Source: Chrysochromulina tobinii (lineage: Eukaryota; Haptophyta; Prymnesiales; Chrysochromulinaceae). Taken from it: DNA of 25,483 nt. A program made the position numbers and the translations under genes. Below are positions 18,325-25,483 of this stretch, one piece after another. A model generated the notes under the pieces. It had not been told where the DNA came from and searched no databases. It was given only the letters and a program-made list of their open reading frames with translations. Location: assembly GCA_001275005.1 (NCBI GenBank), contig JWZX01002695.1, forward strand, positions 1 through 25,483. The letters run 5' to 3'. The first letter of the stretch is position 1. The number at the start of each line of letters is the position of its first letter.

Positions 18325-19707
18325 CTAGAAACCGCAGCCGAGCTCCGTCAACTTCTTGAAGGCCTTGCCGAAGTCTTCCTTGAGTCGCTCCTCGCTCTGC
18401 GCGTACACCTCAAGGTGCGGACGGAAGCCAGGGTCCCACGCGAGGATCATGTCCGAGACCAGCATCATCTGGTTCGGATGGTCACCTGCCTGGCCGCCCC
18501 GCTTCTGGTTCACGTACTGGCGCTTGCCCAGAGCAGGCCGCAGCTCGGCCGCACCCTGCTCATCGAGCCAAGTGTCCTCGTGGCCGACCAGAAACCACTC
18601 ATCCTCGATCATGTCGGCTGCGTACTCGTTGGAGAAGACGGTCGGATTCTCGACCCAAGGGCCTGCATAGCCTGAGGCCTTCGGGTGGGCTCGGCCGTAC
18701 ACGTGGCCCCCGCAGAGCAGCGCGACGATCTCCTGGTCGTTGAAGCCCATTCGATAGAAGACCTCGTGCCGCACGTGGTTGCTCAAGCGTTCCCAGCCCA
18801 CGACGCGCCCCTCCGCATCGACCTCGTCACCGAGGTACTTCTCAGCGGCGGGCAATCTGCCATACGACATGCCCTTCTCCTTCCAGTAGTTCTCATCCTG
18901 ATGATCGGAGCGGCCCGGATGGAACTGGATCGCAGGGCCACCCGTGTGCTCGAGCCCCACGTACGCAGCGAGCACCCACAGGTCCGAGTAGCTGATAGCT
19001 GGGAAACGCTTCTTGACTGGCTCAAGGAACGCGCGCGCCGCATTGAGGCCGGCATTCTCTGGGTCGGCTGCCTCGGTCGAGAAGCGCATGCCCGCGCCGT
19101 TGGAGCCGCCCGTGCCGCTTGCCTTGTCGAACGTGCCGCTGCTGTGCCACGCGAGCCGGATGAAGATGGGCGCAAGCGATCCGTCATCCCAAGAAGGATT
19201 ATCCATCATCAGCTTGAGCTCCTTCCGGACGGCCGCATAGTCGACCGCCGGCGGCGAAGCCACCGCGCGGGAGCGGGGTGATACGACCGCGGACCACGAT
19301 CCCTGAACCATTGAATTCCCAAGAAAATCGTGGCTCGTGGCGGAGGCTGCGCCGTCGTGCCAGCTGGTGCCACGCCGAGCATCCCGCTGTTGGACCCTGG
19401 CCACAGGGCGCGACGATGCGACGGGTGTAGTCGGAGCCGGTGGCGGAGCAGCGTCTCGCGTCGCGCCGCCACTAACTGCGGACCCGCGCTTGGCGAGGTA
19501 CTCGGCGAACGACTCGGCCTTGTGAATCGCCTGCTGCTTGCCCTTCGGGTCGTTGGGGTCGTAATAGGTCGGTCCCGGGTCTCGCGTCGCCTCGCCACCG
19601 CCAAACCCTTTGCCACCATGCATAGATACTTGACAGTGCGAAAGCTTGGTTAGTGACGCTTGGTGCATGCCCGTGGCCAGAGGTAGCAAAAGATGAAGGA
19701 GGCCCAT
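18325..19707 (-). CDS. Class I heme peroxidase (cytochrome c / ascorbate peroxidase type)
   Basis: The 460-aa product starts at ATG 19707; the ATG at 19623 (MHGGKGFGGGEATRD) is an alternative. Residues about 157-460 form a class I plant-type peroxidase that would reduce H2O2 with cytochrome c or ascorbate. The distal site is RLAWHSSGTFD with Arg184, Trp187 and His188. The proximal heme ligand is His335 in CGGHVYGRAHP, with Trp351 in GPWVENP and Asp419 in LVSD. The Trp after the proximal His plus the C-terminal sequence EDFGKAFKKLTELG resemble cytochrome c peroxidase. The segment between Trp351 and Asp419 (AADMIEDEWFLV onward) is longer than in ascorbate peroxidase. The first ~155 residues are an extension: a hydrophobic MGLLHLLLPLATG that could be targeting sequence, then TYYDPNDPKGKQQAIHKAES, then low-complexity Ala/Pro/Ser. 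The U-box gene lies upstream on the same strand, 199 bp away. Confidence 0.92.
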   Translation of the reverse strand: MGLLHLLLPLATGMHQASLTKLSHCQVSMHGGKGFGGGEATRDPGPTYYDPNDPKGKQQAIHKAESFAEYLAKRGSAVSGGATRDAAPPPAPTTPVASSRPVARVQQRDARRGTSWHDGAASATSHDFLGNSMVQGSWSAVVSPRSRAVASPPAVDYAAVRKELKLMMDNPSWDDGSLAPIFIRLAWHSSGTFDKASGTGGSNGAGMRFSTEAADPENAGLNAARAFLEPVKKRFPAISYSDLWVLAAYVGLEHTGGPAIQFHPGRSDHQDENYWKEKGMSYGRLPAAEKYLGDEVDAEGRVVGWERLSNHVRHEVFYRMGFNDQEIVALLCGGHVYGRAHPKASGYAGPWVENPTVFSNEYAADMIEDEWFLVGHEDTWLDEQGAAELRPALGKRQYVNQKRGGQAGDHPNQMMLVSDMILAWDPGFRPHLEVYAQSEERLKEDFGKAFKKLTELGCGF

Positions 19708-19906
19708 GTGTCCTCGCGATCTCTTGATGACAGGTTACGGCGTTCCAAGTTTCAGTGAGTTTCGTCAGTTTCGTCACAATCCCCACGCGCGTATACACCT
19801 CCGCTAACTAATGAGATACAAGGGGTGGGGGAGTTAGTGCACGCGCTCACACCGTCTCAAAGGACGGCTCCGCTCCCCTCGGTCAACACAAGTACAGTCT
19901 CTGTGG

Positions 19907-22282
19907 CTACTGAACCACGCACGGACGCGGCTCCCTGCCTCTGACAACATGCATCATGCTTCTATTCCTCCACACGGAGGCTGGAGAGCTCTCCACAGCG
20001 GGGCTCAGAGACAAGGCAACATTACTGGTCGACAGCCCACTCGAAAAGCCACTCTCCGCATTCGTCGGATGCGCTCGCAGGACCCCCCCGAGCATTCGTT
20101 GGCAGAGAGCTGGATCTGCCGCGAGCTGCTCGCAAGTCTGGAAGGGTCGACGAGGAACTACGCTCGGGGGCGTTGTCGTGCGCAGTCGAAAGTACGTCGA
20201 CTCGTCGCCACGGACGCTGTTGCGATATGGCGCGGTGCGCTCGGCACCTGAGGTGGGCGCCCACGTGGAAAAGCCCGACGCGATGCGCTCATGGGCGGCT
20301 TCGACCACAGCGTTGAAGCTTCGCTCTCCATGAGGGCCAGCATTCCCAATGCCCGGGCATTGCGGCGTGAGAGCCCTGAGCCGATCCGCATCGTGTGCCA
20401 TCGAGAGCCACATGAGCCATTCCTGGCTCCATCCTTCGAAGTGGACGAGCAGCAGCAACCCCTGGACCTCATCCAGTACGATCGCCACCACGCGAGCCGT
20501 CGCCCACAGCCCGTGCGTATCGCGTACCTCAAGGCAATCACCAATCAACGGACGCAGCTCATCGGAGGCCATGTTTGCGAGTGTGTGAGGCACTGACGAA
20601 GGCGTAGGCGGAGGCTCAGATGACGAGGACCACGATGGAGGCGGACTCGCCATGGCCACAGGGTCGAACCTGCTGACGTCCATCCCGTGTGATTGTAATT
20701 TGGTTCGCACCTCTGCCAGCAACATCTGCAAGGTCTCCCCTTCGTCATCTTCGGTCAACATCGGTGCCGCATTCGAGTCATACACCGGGCGCAAGCTAGG
20801 GGGAGGATCAACTCCGTCCTTTGCACACGACCACGTCAGATGGCATGGCGGCGTCGAATCCTCACAATGTACGCGGTAGTAGTCGCCATCGTCCTTTGTG
20901 AGCTGCGTCGAGTCTGCCAGGTACCAGCAGGCACGCCCGCTCGGCAGCCGGTAGCGCAGCAGCCATGTACGACCTTGAGAATACTTGATCGCTCCACGCG
21001 AGCCGTCGCCTTGAGAGTAGCAGCCATCGAGCTCGTATCGACCATTGACAGTGACGAGGCCTGCCCCCTCAACGATGATGGCTCTCGGTACACGAGCATC
21101 GACTGCGCGTTGCCAGACAGATGCGGGAAGTGCGGCGACGAGCTGCCTCGCAAGTGTGCCGTGGCGCTCACACCATGCAGCGCTGCCCTCGTCCGCGCCG
21201 GCCGCACAGCGCAGCCTTAGTCGCCAATAGGCCACCGCTCGCCCTGGCATGATGCCTTGCTGTGAGGGTTGCGTCGTCGGAGGCGGAGGCAGAGCCGTCG
21301 CCGCCTGGTTGAGAAGGTACGCGTCGGTCACACTCGCGTCTGAAGTCATCTCGGTCAGGAGATTCAGTGCGCTGCTGGTCACGTTCTCCTCTGCCTCCCA
21401 GCGAAGCGTGCCCACAGCCGCTAAGTCGCCACACACCTTGCACATGAGCTCAGACGCCTCCGCGCGCATGCCCTCATCTGCCCACAACTCCCGGACGGCT
21501 TGAACAAGGGCCTCGAGGATCTTCCGCATGGCCTGGGTCAGGAGGTCGAGGAGCTCGTTGCTGCCGCCCAGTCCCGCCGTACGGAGCGCCGCCACCTCCG
21601 AGCTCATCTCCCTGAGCAGCTTCGCTTGCTCGTCGTATGGACCAGCGGGCACGTGGAGGCGGCGTGTCCAGTAGAGACGCGCTTGACTCTGGTACGTGTG
21701 GGCGCCGAGCGATTGGAGGAGGCTGCGCGCGAGCTCGAGCAGTGGCGCAGAGTTCACGTGACTCGTCGCATCGAGGATCGAGTCCAGCCGCCGCAGCTTC
21801 CACTCGATGAGCTCGCGTCGGAGATAGACGAGCGGGAAGGCCATCGGCGCGACGGCCTCGCGCGTCATTGGGCAGCACTTGAAGCGGAATTGGCCATTGC
21901 TATCGAAGAGCGTCGACTTAGAGAAGACGTGACCCGAAGAGAGCACCATCGGCTCGTCGATCAGCTCCAGGGTGATCGGATCTCGGTACTTTTCAGGAGG
22001 TGAGTCCAGCTCCGCACGGAGCTGGCGGACTACCTCGGGCACGATGGCGTCAGCTTCCGAGACGGAGCCCGCGCGCATCATGTCGAGGCCGAGCGACGCC
22101 TGCCGGCTGACCGTGATTCCTCGCCCACCGAGCTGGCCGAGAGCAATCTTCCTCACGGTGTCCATCTTGATGCTCGGCACGCCCATCCATATTCGCTCGA
22201 GATCCGATAACTTAAGCCCGAGATTGAGGAGTGAGATGACATCCTGCTCGAGCAGCGACTCGGAGCTGACTTTGACCTCCAT
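19907..22282 (-). CDS. U-box protein with Tudor/MBT-like segment (probable E3 ubiquitin ligase)
   Basis: I start at ATG 22282 (MEVKVSSESL), giving 791 aa; the frame is open further only from a GTG at 22303. Residues about 99-168 are a U-box: YRDPITLELIDEPMVLSSGH, then a FRFKCCPMTRE segment, then LRRELIEWK. U-boxes adopt the RING fold without zinc and recruit E2 enzymes. Residues about 190-330 are Leu/Ala/Glu-rich and helical-looking. Residues about 408-485 contain VNGRYELDG, GRACWYLAD and DYYRVHCED, a compact module I cannot name. Residues about 580-637 (VRDTHGLWATARVVAI, then LLVHFEGWSQEWLMWL) resemble Tudor/MBT-type beta barrels that recognise modified residues. The C-terminus is low-complexity. 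Substrate and compartment are unknown; the combination suggests a ligase with its own recognition module. Confidence 0.85.
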   Translation of the reverse strand: MEVKVSSESLLEQDVISLLNLGLKLSDLERIWMGVPSIKMDTVRKIALGQLGGRGITVSRQASLGLDMMRAGSVSEADAIVPEVVRQLRAELDSPPEKYRDPITLELIDEPMVLSSGHVFSKSTLFDSNGQFRFKCCPMTREAVAPMAFPLVYLRRELIEWKLRRLDSILDATSHVNSAPLLELARSLLQSLGAHTYQSQARLYWTRRLHVPAGPYDEQAKLLREMSSEVAALRTAGLGGSNELLDLLTQAMRKILEALVQAVRELWADEGMRAEASELMCKVCGDLAAVGTLRWEAEENVTSSALNLLTEMTSDASVTDAYLLNQAATALPPPPTTQPSQQGIMPGRAVAYWRLRLRCAAGADEGSAAWCERHGTLARQLVAALPASVWQRAVDARVPRAIIVEGAGLVTVNGRYELDGCYSQGDGSRGAIKYSQGRTWLLRYRLPSGRACWYLADSTQLTKDDGDYYRVHCEDSTPPCHLTWSCAKDGVDPPPSLRPVYDSNAAPMLTEDDEGETLQMLLAEVRTKLQSHGMDVSRFDPVAMASPPPSWSSSSEPPPTPSSVPHTLANMASDELRPLIGDCLEVRDTHGLWATARVVAIVLDEVQGLLLLVHFEGWSQEWLMWLSMAHDADRLRALTPQCPGIGNAGPHGERSFNAVVEAAHERIASGFSTWAPTSGAERTAPYRNSVRGDESTYFRLRTTTPPSVVPRRPFQTCEQLAADPALCQRMLGGVLRAHPTNAESGFSSGLSTSNVALSLSPAVESSPASVWRNRSMMHVVRGREPRPCVVQ

Positions 22283-23700
22283 GAGCACCTTACACAGACA
22301 CACTGGTGTGAATGTGTGGTGGTTTCGCGCTATCTAGGGAATTAGGTGATCTTTTCGATGATCGACACCCCGCGAGTGAGACTAAAACTGGTACCGGGTT
22401 CTGTAGTAGTAGTCGAAGCTGAGCGCATCACGGGCGCGACGGCGCGTCCGGCGAGCCCTCTGCATTTTATGGACACGTGTCAGACGTCTCATCAGAGCTT
22501 GATCGATACGCCACGATACGCCTTGAGCGATGTGTGTGAATTCGAGTCCCCAAGTGTGAGAGTGTGGTGTGGTTTTGAAATTTGTCAAACTTAGCGAGTG
22601 AGACAGGTTTCGCGATCGCTTTCTTCTGTGCTCGATTTCTTCACTTTCTGAGCAGCCGAGCACATCTCGGTGCGCGACTATGGAGTTTTACATCTCCTCG
22701 CCGAGAGGCACGCCGCTGTTCAGGGTCTTCACTCCGTGGACTTGGTCGTCTGGTGGCTCAGCCCCGCGCATTCAAAATGCGGGCTCGACGACCTTGACGA
22801 CCTCGCGGGCGATTGTGGCCACCACGGCTAACCCAGGCAGTCGGGCGGTGTGACAAAGAGACACAGGTCAGACCGGTCACAACACGTTCGAGTTGGTCAC
22901 ACGGTTGAACCAGTCTATCGAAAGGATCCTCACGGCGCTCGAAAGACGGGGTTAGGCGCGGCCCCGACGTGGAAGTGGGCAGTTCGAATCAGTGCTGACG
23001 CGCTCGCTGCCAACATGATGGCGACTCGCGAACTCGGGCTCACTGCCCGGTGCGAGGCTCGACCTGAACTACGGCAGGCGGCACGATCGGCGAGGATCAT
23101 ATTTCATATACGACGGGTGGTCCGTTGAGTGTGGAAGGTGGCTTCCAGGATGGTGGACCGGGCAACTTGGGCACCGTGATCGGTCGGGTGGGTGACACAA
23201 GTGGGACCAGGGCGGCATCAAGTGGAACCGTTGCTGAAACTCATGCGATTAGACAGCTGGGTCCGTCATGTTGAGGCGCAAGAAGTCACGGGAAGTCACG
23301 GGGCGCCACGACGCCCGAAGGCAGCCGCTAGGTCGCGTGATGCCCACCCGCCCACCTCTGCATCACGGGGGGGGGAGATTAGGGAGATCGCATGGTCCTC
23401 TGGCCGTGGCATCCGCTCACCTGTGTGCGGAGGGCCGCGTTGACGAGGCGCGATCGGATAGAGACCGGTGAGGGTTTGGGGTCCGCGGTCGCCCTTGAGG
23501 CAGGTACGCGTGCCGGTCGTTCTCTGCGTCTGTGTCTGCGTTTACCCGTTCCCACCCGATGATGTGTTCACGTGTACACTGTACAGGTGTATGTGGCAGT
23601 GTGGGCCTCCAGGGGCTTGCCGGTGCACTGAGGGCGGTGAGGGACGGGTGACGCGGCGCGGCCGCGGGGGATTCCCCGGTGGTCCCGCGATGGCCCCGCA
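22283..23700. other. Gene-free region downstream of the U-box gene start
   Basis: Only short frames of biased composition occur here (the longest about 90 codons) and none looks like a protein family. It includes the promoter side of the U-box gene (22283-22450), runs of G near 23368-23376 and a GT-rich patch (23520-23590). I found no tRNA: sequences resembling a T-loop lack pairing stems. Confidence 0.5.
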
Positions 23701-23760
23701 CGCGCCACGCGGTACGTAAGAACGTAACGAATCGGACGGGAACGCGAATCGAATTATTCC

Positions 23761-23796
23761 GGTCGTTCCGGCCGGGCGGTGGGGGCCGGACCGACC
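23761..23796. repeat. GC-rich hairpin
   Basis: GGTCG (23761-23765) plus CCGGCC (23768-23773) pair with GGCCGG (23784-23789) plus CGACC (23792-23796). This gives an 11-bp interrupted stem with a small internal loop and a G-rich apical loop. It is the first of a series of strong inverted repeats in the tail. Confidence 0.85.
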
Positions 23797-23814
23797 CTAT
23801 ACGATTCGTCGAAC

Positions 23815-23835
23815 AAAAAGCCCTAACGGCTTTTT
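23815..23835. terminator. Terminator-like perfect hairpin AAAAAGCC / GGCTTTTT
   Basis: An exact 8-bp inverted repeat has the loop CTAAC, with A5 on one side and T5 on the other. This is the form of a bidirectional rho-independent terminator. In a eukaryotic nuclear context that function is not expected, so the label describes shape only; an organellar or bacterial origin or chance are alternatives. Confidence 0.35.
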
Positions 23836-23943
23836 ATGGTCCAAGAGACCTCACACAGGATCGCCGCGCGTCCACCCCTCTCACAGCCCGACCCTCGCAC
23901 AATGGCGGTCACCATCACGCTCGGCCTCAACGACGAGTTCCTA

Positions 23944-23980
23944 CTTCAAGGATGCTCTCGAGCATCTTCTTGAAGATGCT
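23944..23980. repeat. Compound hairpin with mutually exclusive arms
   Basis: CTTCAAG (23944-23950) pairs with CTTGAAG (23969-23975), and GATGCT (23951-23956) with AGCATC (23961-23966), closing on the loop CTCG. The middle arm AGCATCTT (23961-23968) can instead pair with AAGATGCT (23973-23980) over the loop CTTG. Two alternative folds therefore compete for the same arm. Confidence 0.85.
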
Positions 23981-24348
23981 GCGTGGGGGCTTTGCTCCCT
24001 CCGGCTATAGACCATCAAACGACCAACCAACTGCATCCAGAGCCTTGCACGCCCATCTTGACATGCTGCTCACAACCGCTGACCTCATATGAAGCGCCCA
24101 CGCCAAAGCCAGCAGATTCCCAATGACGTTCACTGCTCCGCGACTCACCACAGAGACCCCCACCAGCGCACGCCGGAGCTCCATTCAGATGGCCTGTTTT
24201 CCATCATCAACCGCCGTCACGCGCACAAAGAAGAAAGAAAAAGAAGAAATTTCCCAAACTTGCTCGTCCTTCCAAAACACCTCCCAGTAAAAACAAGTAA
24301 AGTCAAGACTGACACACACGACTTTCTGCAACAACACACACAAACGCC

Positions 24349-24450
24349 ATCGCCCTGCGGCGCGACGCCCCCCTACCCGGGGGCGGGCCGTGAAACGCAT
24401 CGCCCTACCGGGCGCGACGCCCCCCCATCCGGGGGCGGGCCGTGAAACGC
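24349..24450. repeat. ~51-bp tandem repeat, 2 copies, each with a GC hairpin
   Basis: Units at 24349-24398 and 24399-24450 start ATCGCCCT and end GGGCCGTGAAACGC. Each contains CGCCCCC and GGGGGCG, a 7-bp perfect inverted repeat with a short loop (CTACCC in the first). The units differ by small indels in the first third and in the loop. Confidence 0.9.
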
Positions 24451-24490
24451 ATCGAAAAATCCTCCCCAGGGTGGATGGTTTTTCCACAAC

Positions 24491-24559
24491 CTCCCGAACT
24501 TCCCCTACGGAAAAGGGGGGTTCGATGTGTCGGGAGGGGGGGGGTAAGGGGTCACCGGG
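24491..24559. repeat. Large hairpin overlapping a G-quadruplex-prone run
   Basis: CTCCCGA (24491-24497) pairs with TCGGGAG (24530-24536). Inside, CGAAC (24495-24499) can pair with GTTCG (24520-24524) and CCCC (24502-24505) with GGGG (24515-24518). The right arm runs into four G-tracts (24532-24534, 24536-24544, 24548-24551, 24557-24559), which fits a G-quadruplex pattern on the plus strand. Confidence 0.75.
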
Positions 24560-24586
24560 TGTCATCAAACTGATGTACCCCGGGCC

Positions 24587-24638
24587 GTATAGGCCGTTAT
24601 ACTTGTGGGGGCCGCACGTAGGGGGGGTTCAACGAACC
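24587..24638. repeat. Two further short hairpins
   Basis: GTATA (24587-24591) pairs with TATAC (24598-24602). GGTTC (24626-24630) pairs with GAACC (24634-24638) across AAC, with a G-run beside the left arm and GCCC after the right arm that extend the stem. They bridge the G-rich hairpin and the palindrome array. Confidence 0.7.
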
Positions 24639-24730
24639 GCCCTCTGCCAAGGGGGGGTTCTAGCCGCCCGATGGTCGCCCGCCTCGTTAGGTACGGTCCG
24701 GTGAGACAAAAGAAAAACTTTTCTAGAGGG

Positions 24731-24926
24731 AGCTGTGAACCTTTTTAGAGGGTTTCTCACAGCTCGTCGCAACAGTTGTAGCAGCTGTGAGATTAAAACT
24801 CGCAGCTCCTCAAGTTGTCGAGCTGCGAGTTTTTACAGTCACAGGTGCTACAAGTTGCGAGGAGCTGTGAGAATGAAACTCACAGCTGCTCGAACTTGAG
24901 GAGCTGTGAGAAAAAGTTTCACAGCT
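24731..24926. repeat. Alternating palindrome array (AGCTGTGAG / CTCACAGCT)
   Basis: Ten arms alternate in orientation. Forward arms AGCTGTGAG or variants lie at 24731, 24783, 24821 (AGCTGCGAG), 24863 and 24902. Reverse arms CTCACAGCT or variants lie at 24756, 24799 (CTCGCAGCT), about 24839 (degenerate), 24879 and 24918. Adjacent arms are separated by A/T-rich loops such as ATTAAAA and AATGAAA on one side, and on the other by spacers built on CAAGTTG, CAACAGTTG or CGAACTTGAG, themselves small palindromes. The matching changes at 24799-24807 and 24821-24829 keep those two arms perfectly complementary. The last hairpin has a 12-bp perfect stem. The start-to-start period is about 38-52 bp. Confidence 0.93.
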
Positions 24927-25010
24927 CCTCAACAGTTGGAAAACACCGTTAACCGGCTCGGAGTCACCTCGGAAGAACCGTTTCTGTTCACGTTCCCCGT
25001 ACGGTACATG

Positions 25011-25275
25011 TACCGGTTCAAAGACACCGGGGGGAGCCGGTACGGTACCGGTAAAAAGACACCGGGGGGAGCCGGGACACACACGGGACACAAGGACACA
25101 CGGATCACACAAACGAACCTCACATCAGCCATCCAGACCCACCAACGCACGACCCCGGTACCGGTAAAAAGACACCGGGCGGAGCCGGGACTCACACGGT
25201 ACCGGTAAGACACCGGGGGGAGCCGGGTCTCACACGGTACCGGTAAAAAGACACCGGGGGAGCCGGGACACACAC
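25011..25275. repeat. ACCGGTAAAAAGACACCGG-type repeat array, about 5 copies
   Basis: Near-identical units with the core TACCGGTAAAAAGACACCGG followed by a G-run and GAGCCGG occur at about 25011, 25046, 25159, 25200 and 25238. They are spaced 35-41 bp apart except for a ~113-bp gap filled by ACACGG/ACACAA-type repeats. Each unit can fold through CCGGT and ACCGG across AAAAAGAC, and most begin with the palindrome CGGTACCG. Copies differ in the A-run and G-run lengths. Confidence 0.9.
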
Positions 25276-25483
25276 ACCGTACCCGGACATCGCTCAGTGA
25301 ATATGAACTCTCTACTGTATTGTATTGTATTGTTTTCACGGCTGTGCTGCTTACGTGTTGTGTGTATTCACAGCCAGTGTTTATAATTCGACAATGAGGG
25401 ACGAAACGCCAAGTTTTATCCATGCGCGACGCCGACAAGAAATGTGCCGAACTCTAGCTCGCGGATGCAAGCTCCTCCAAGGT
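25276..25483. other. Window end, no gene seen
   Basis: After the repeat array the sequence becomes less GC-rich. It holds a short TGTAT microsatellite (about 25316-25332) and nothing I can identify as coding or structured. No telomere-type repeat is present. Confidence 0.4.

Noticed and set aside
22975-23000. GTTCGAATC resembling a tRNA T-loop
   Set aside because: The flanks do not pair as a stem and no cloverleaf can be drawn.
23370-23390. Telomere repeat (TTAGGG)
   Set aside because: Only a single TTAGGG occurs, with no tandem copies; no telomeric tract is present at the window end.
23679-24092. 137-codon plus-strand frame in the tail
   Set aside because: It crosses several hairpins, has no recognisable motif and its codon composition is unlike the real genes.
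24185-24568. 127-codon minus-strand frame in the tail
   Set aside because: It is formed largely by the 51-bp tandem repeat and G/C runs; no domain, no conserved features.
24731-24926. CRISPR-like array
   Set aside because: Repeats alternate in orientation, and spacers are related to one another, short and palindromic; the host is eukaryotic and no cas genes are present.

Overview
The window looks like nuclear DNA of a GC-rich, intron-poor unicellular eukaryote, most likely a photosynthetic alga. A haptophyte-type microalga is my best guess, not a proven one. The reasons are eukaryote-only architectures (C3HC4 RING, U-box, CCCH zinc finger, filamin Ig repeats, and a PP2C / cyclic-nucleotide-binding / AGC-kinase fusion known from plants and algae), very long single-exon frames, strong GC bias and many GCC/Pro/Ala/Gly microsatellites. 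I saw no bacterial-style operons, rRNA, tRNA, CRISPR array or transposase.

Layout. At 1-3144 (minus, running off the left edge) lies a CCCH zinc-finger protein with an NPPY-type methyltransferase-like domain; its coding frame changes, so it is probably spliced. At 3356-4009 (plus) is a small Cys-rich protein of unknown function. Its stop lies about 31 bp from the convergent stop of a large minus-strand gene (4041-9260) for a secreted-looking protein with a DNRLRE/CBM96-like N-terminal domain and about 13 filamin-type repeats. At 9703-10797 (plus) is a RING protein with two copies of a C-terminal domain I cannot name; its last coding segment is duplicated just downstream. Then come a short-chain dehydrogenase/reductase (11174-11971, minus), the PP2C-CNB-kinase (12466-16446, plus), a PRXL2/AAED1-like thioredoxin-fold protein (16643-17698, plus), a class I heme peroxidase (18325-19707, minus) and a U-box protein with a Tudor/MBT-like segment (19907-22282, minus).

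The last ~3.2 kb (22283-25483) holds no convincing gene. From about 23.7 kb it is packed with inverted repeats, tandem hairpins, G-runs and a palindromic repeat array, resembling a subtelomeric, satellite-like or other structured noncoding region.

The genes do not form one obvious pathway. Two are redox or peroxide enzymes, two are likely E3 ubiquitin ligases, and one is a self-contained phosphatase/kinase signalling protein. The most unusual items are the alternating palindrome array at 24731-24926, the 48-bp in-frame duplication at the end of the RING gene, the 52-bp repeat shared by two loci, the degenerate cyclic-nucleotide pockets in the kinase fusion, and the CCCH/NPPY methyltransferase-like protein.
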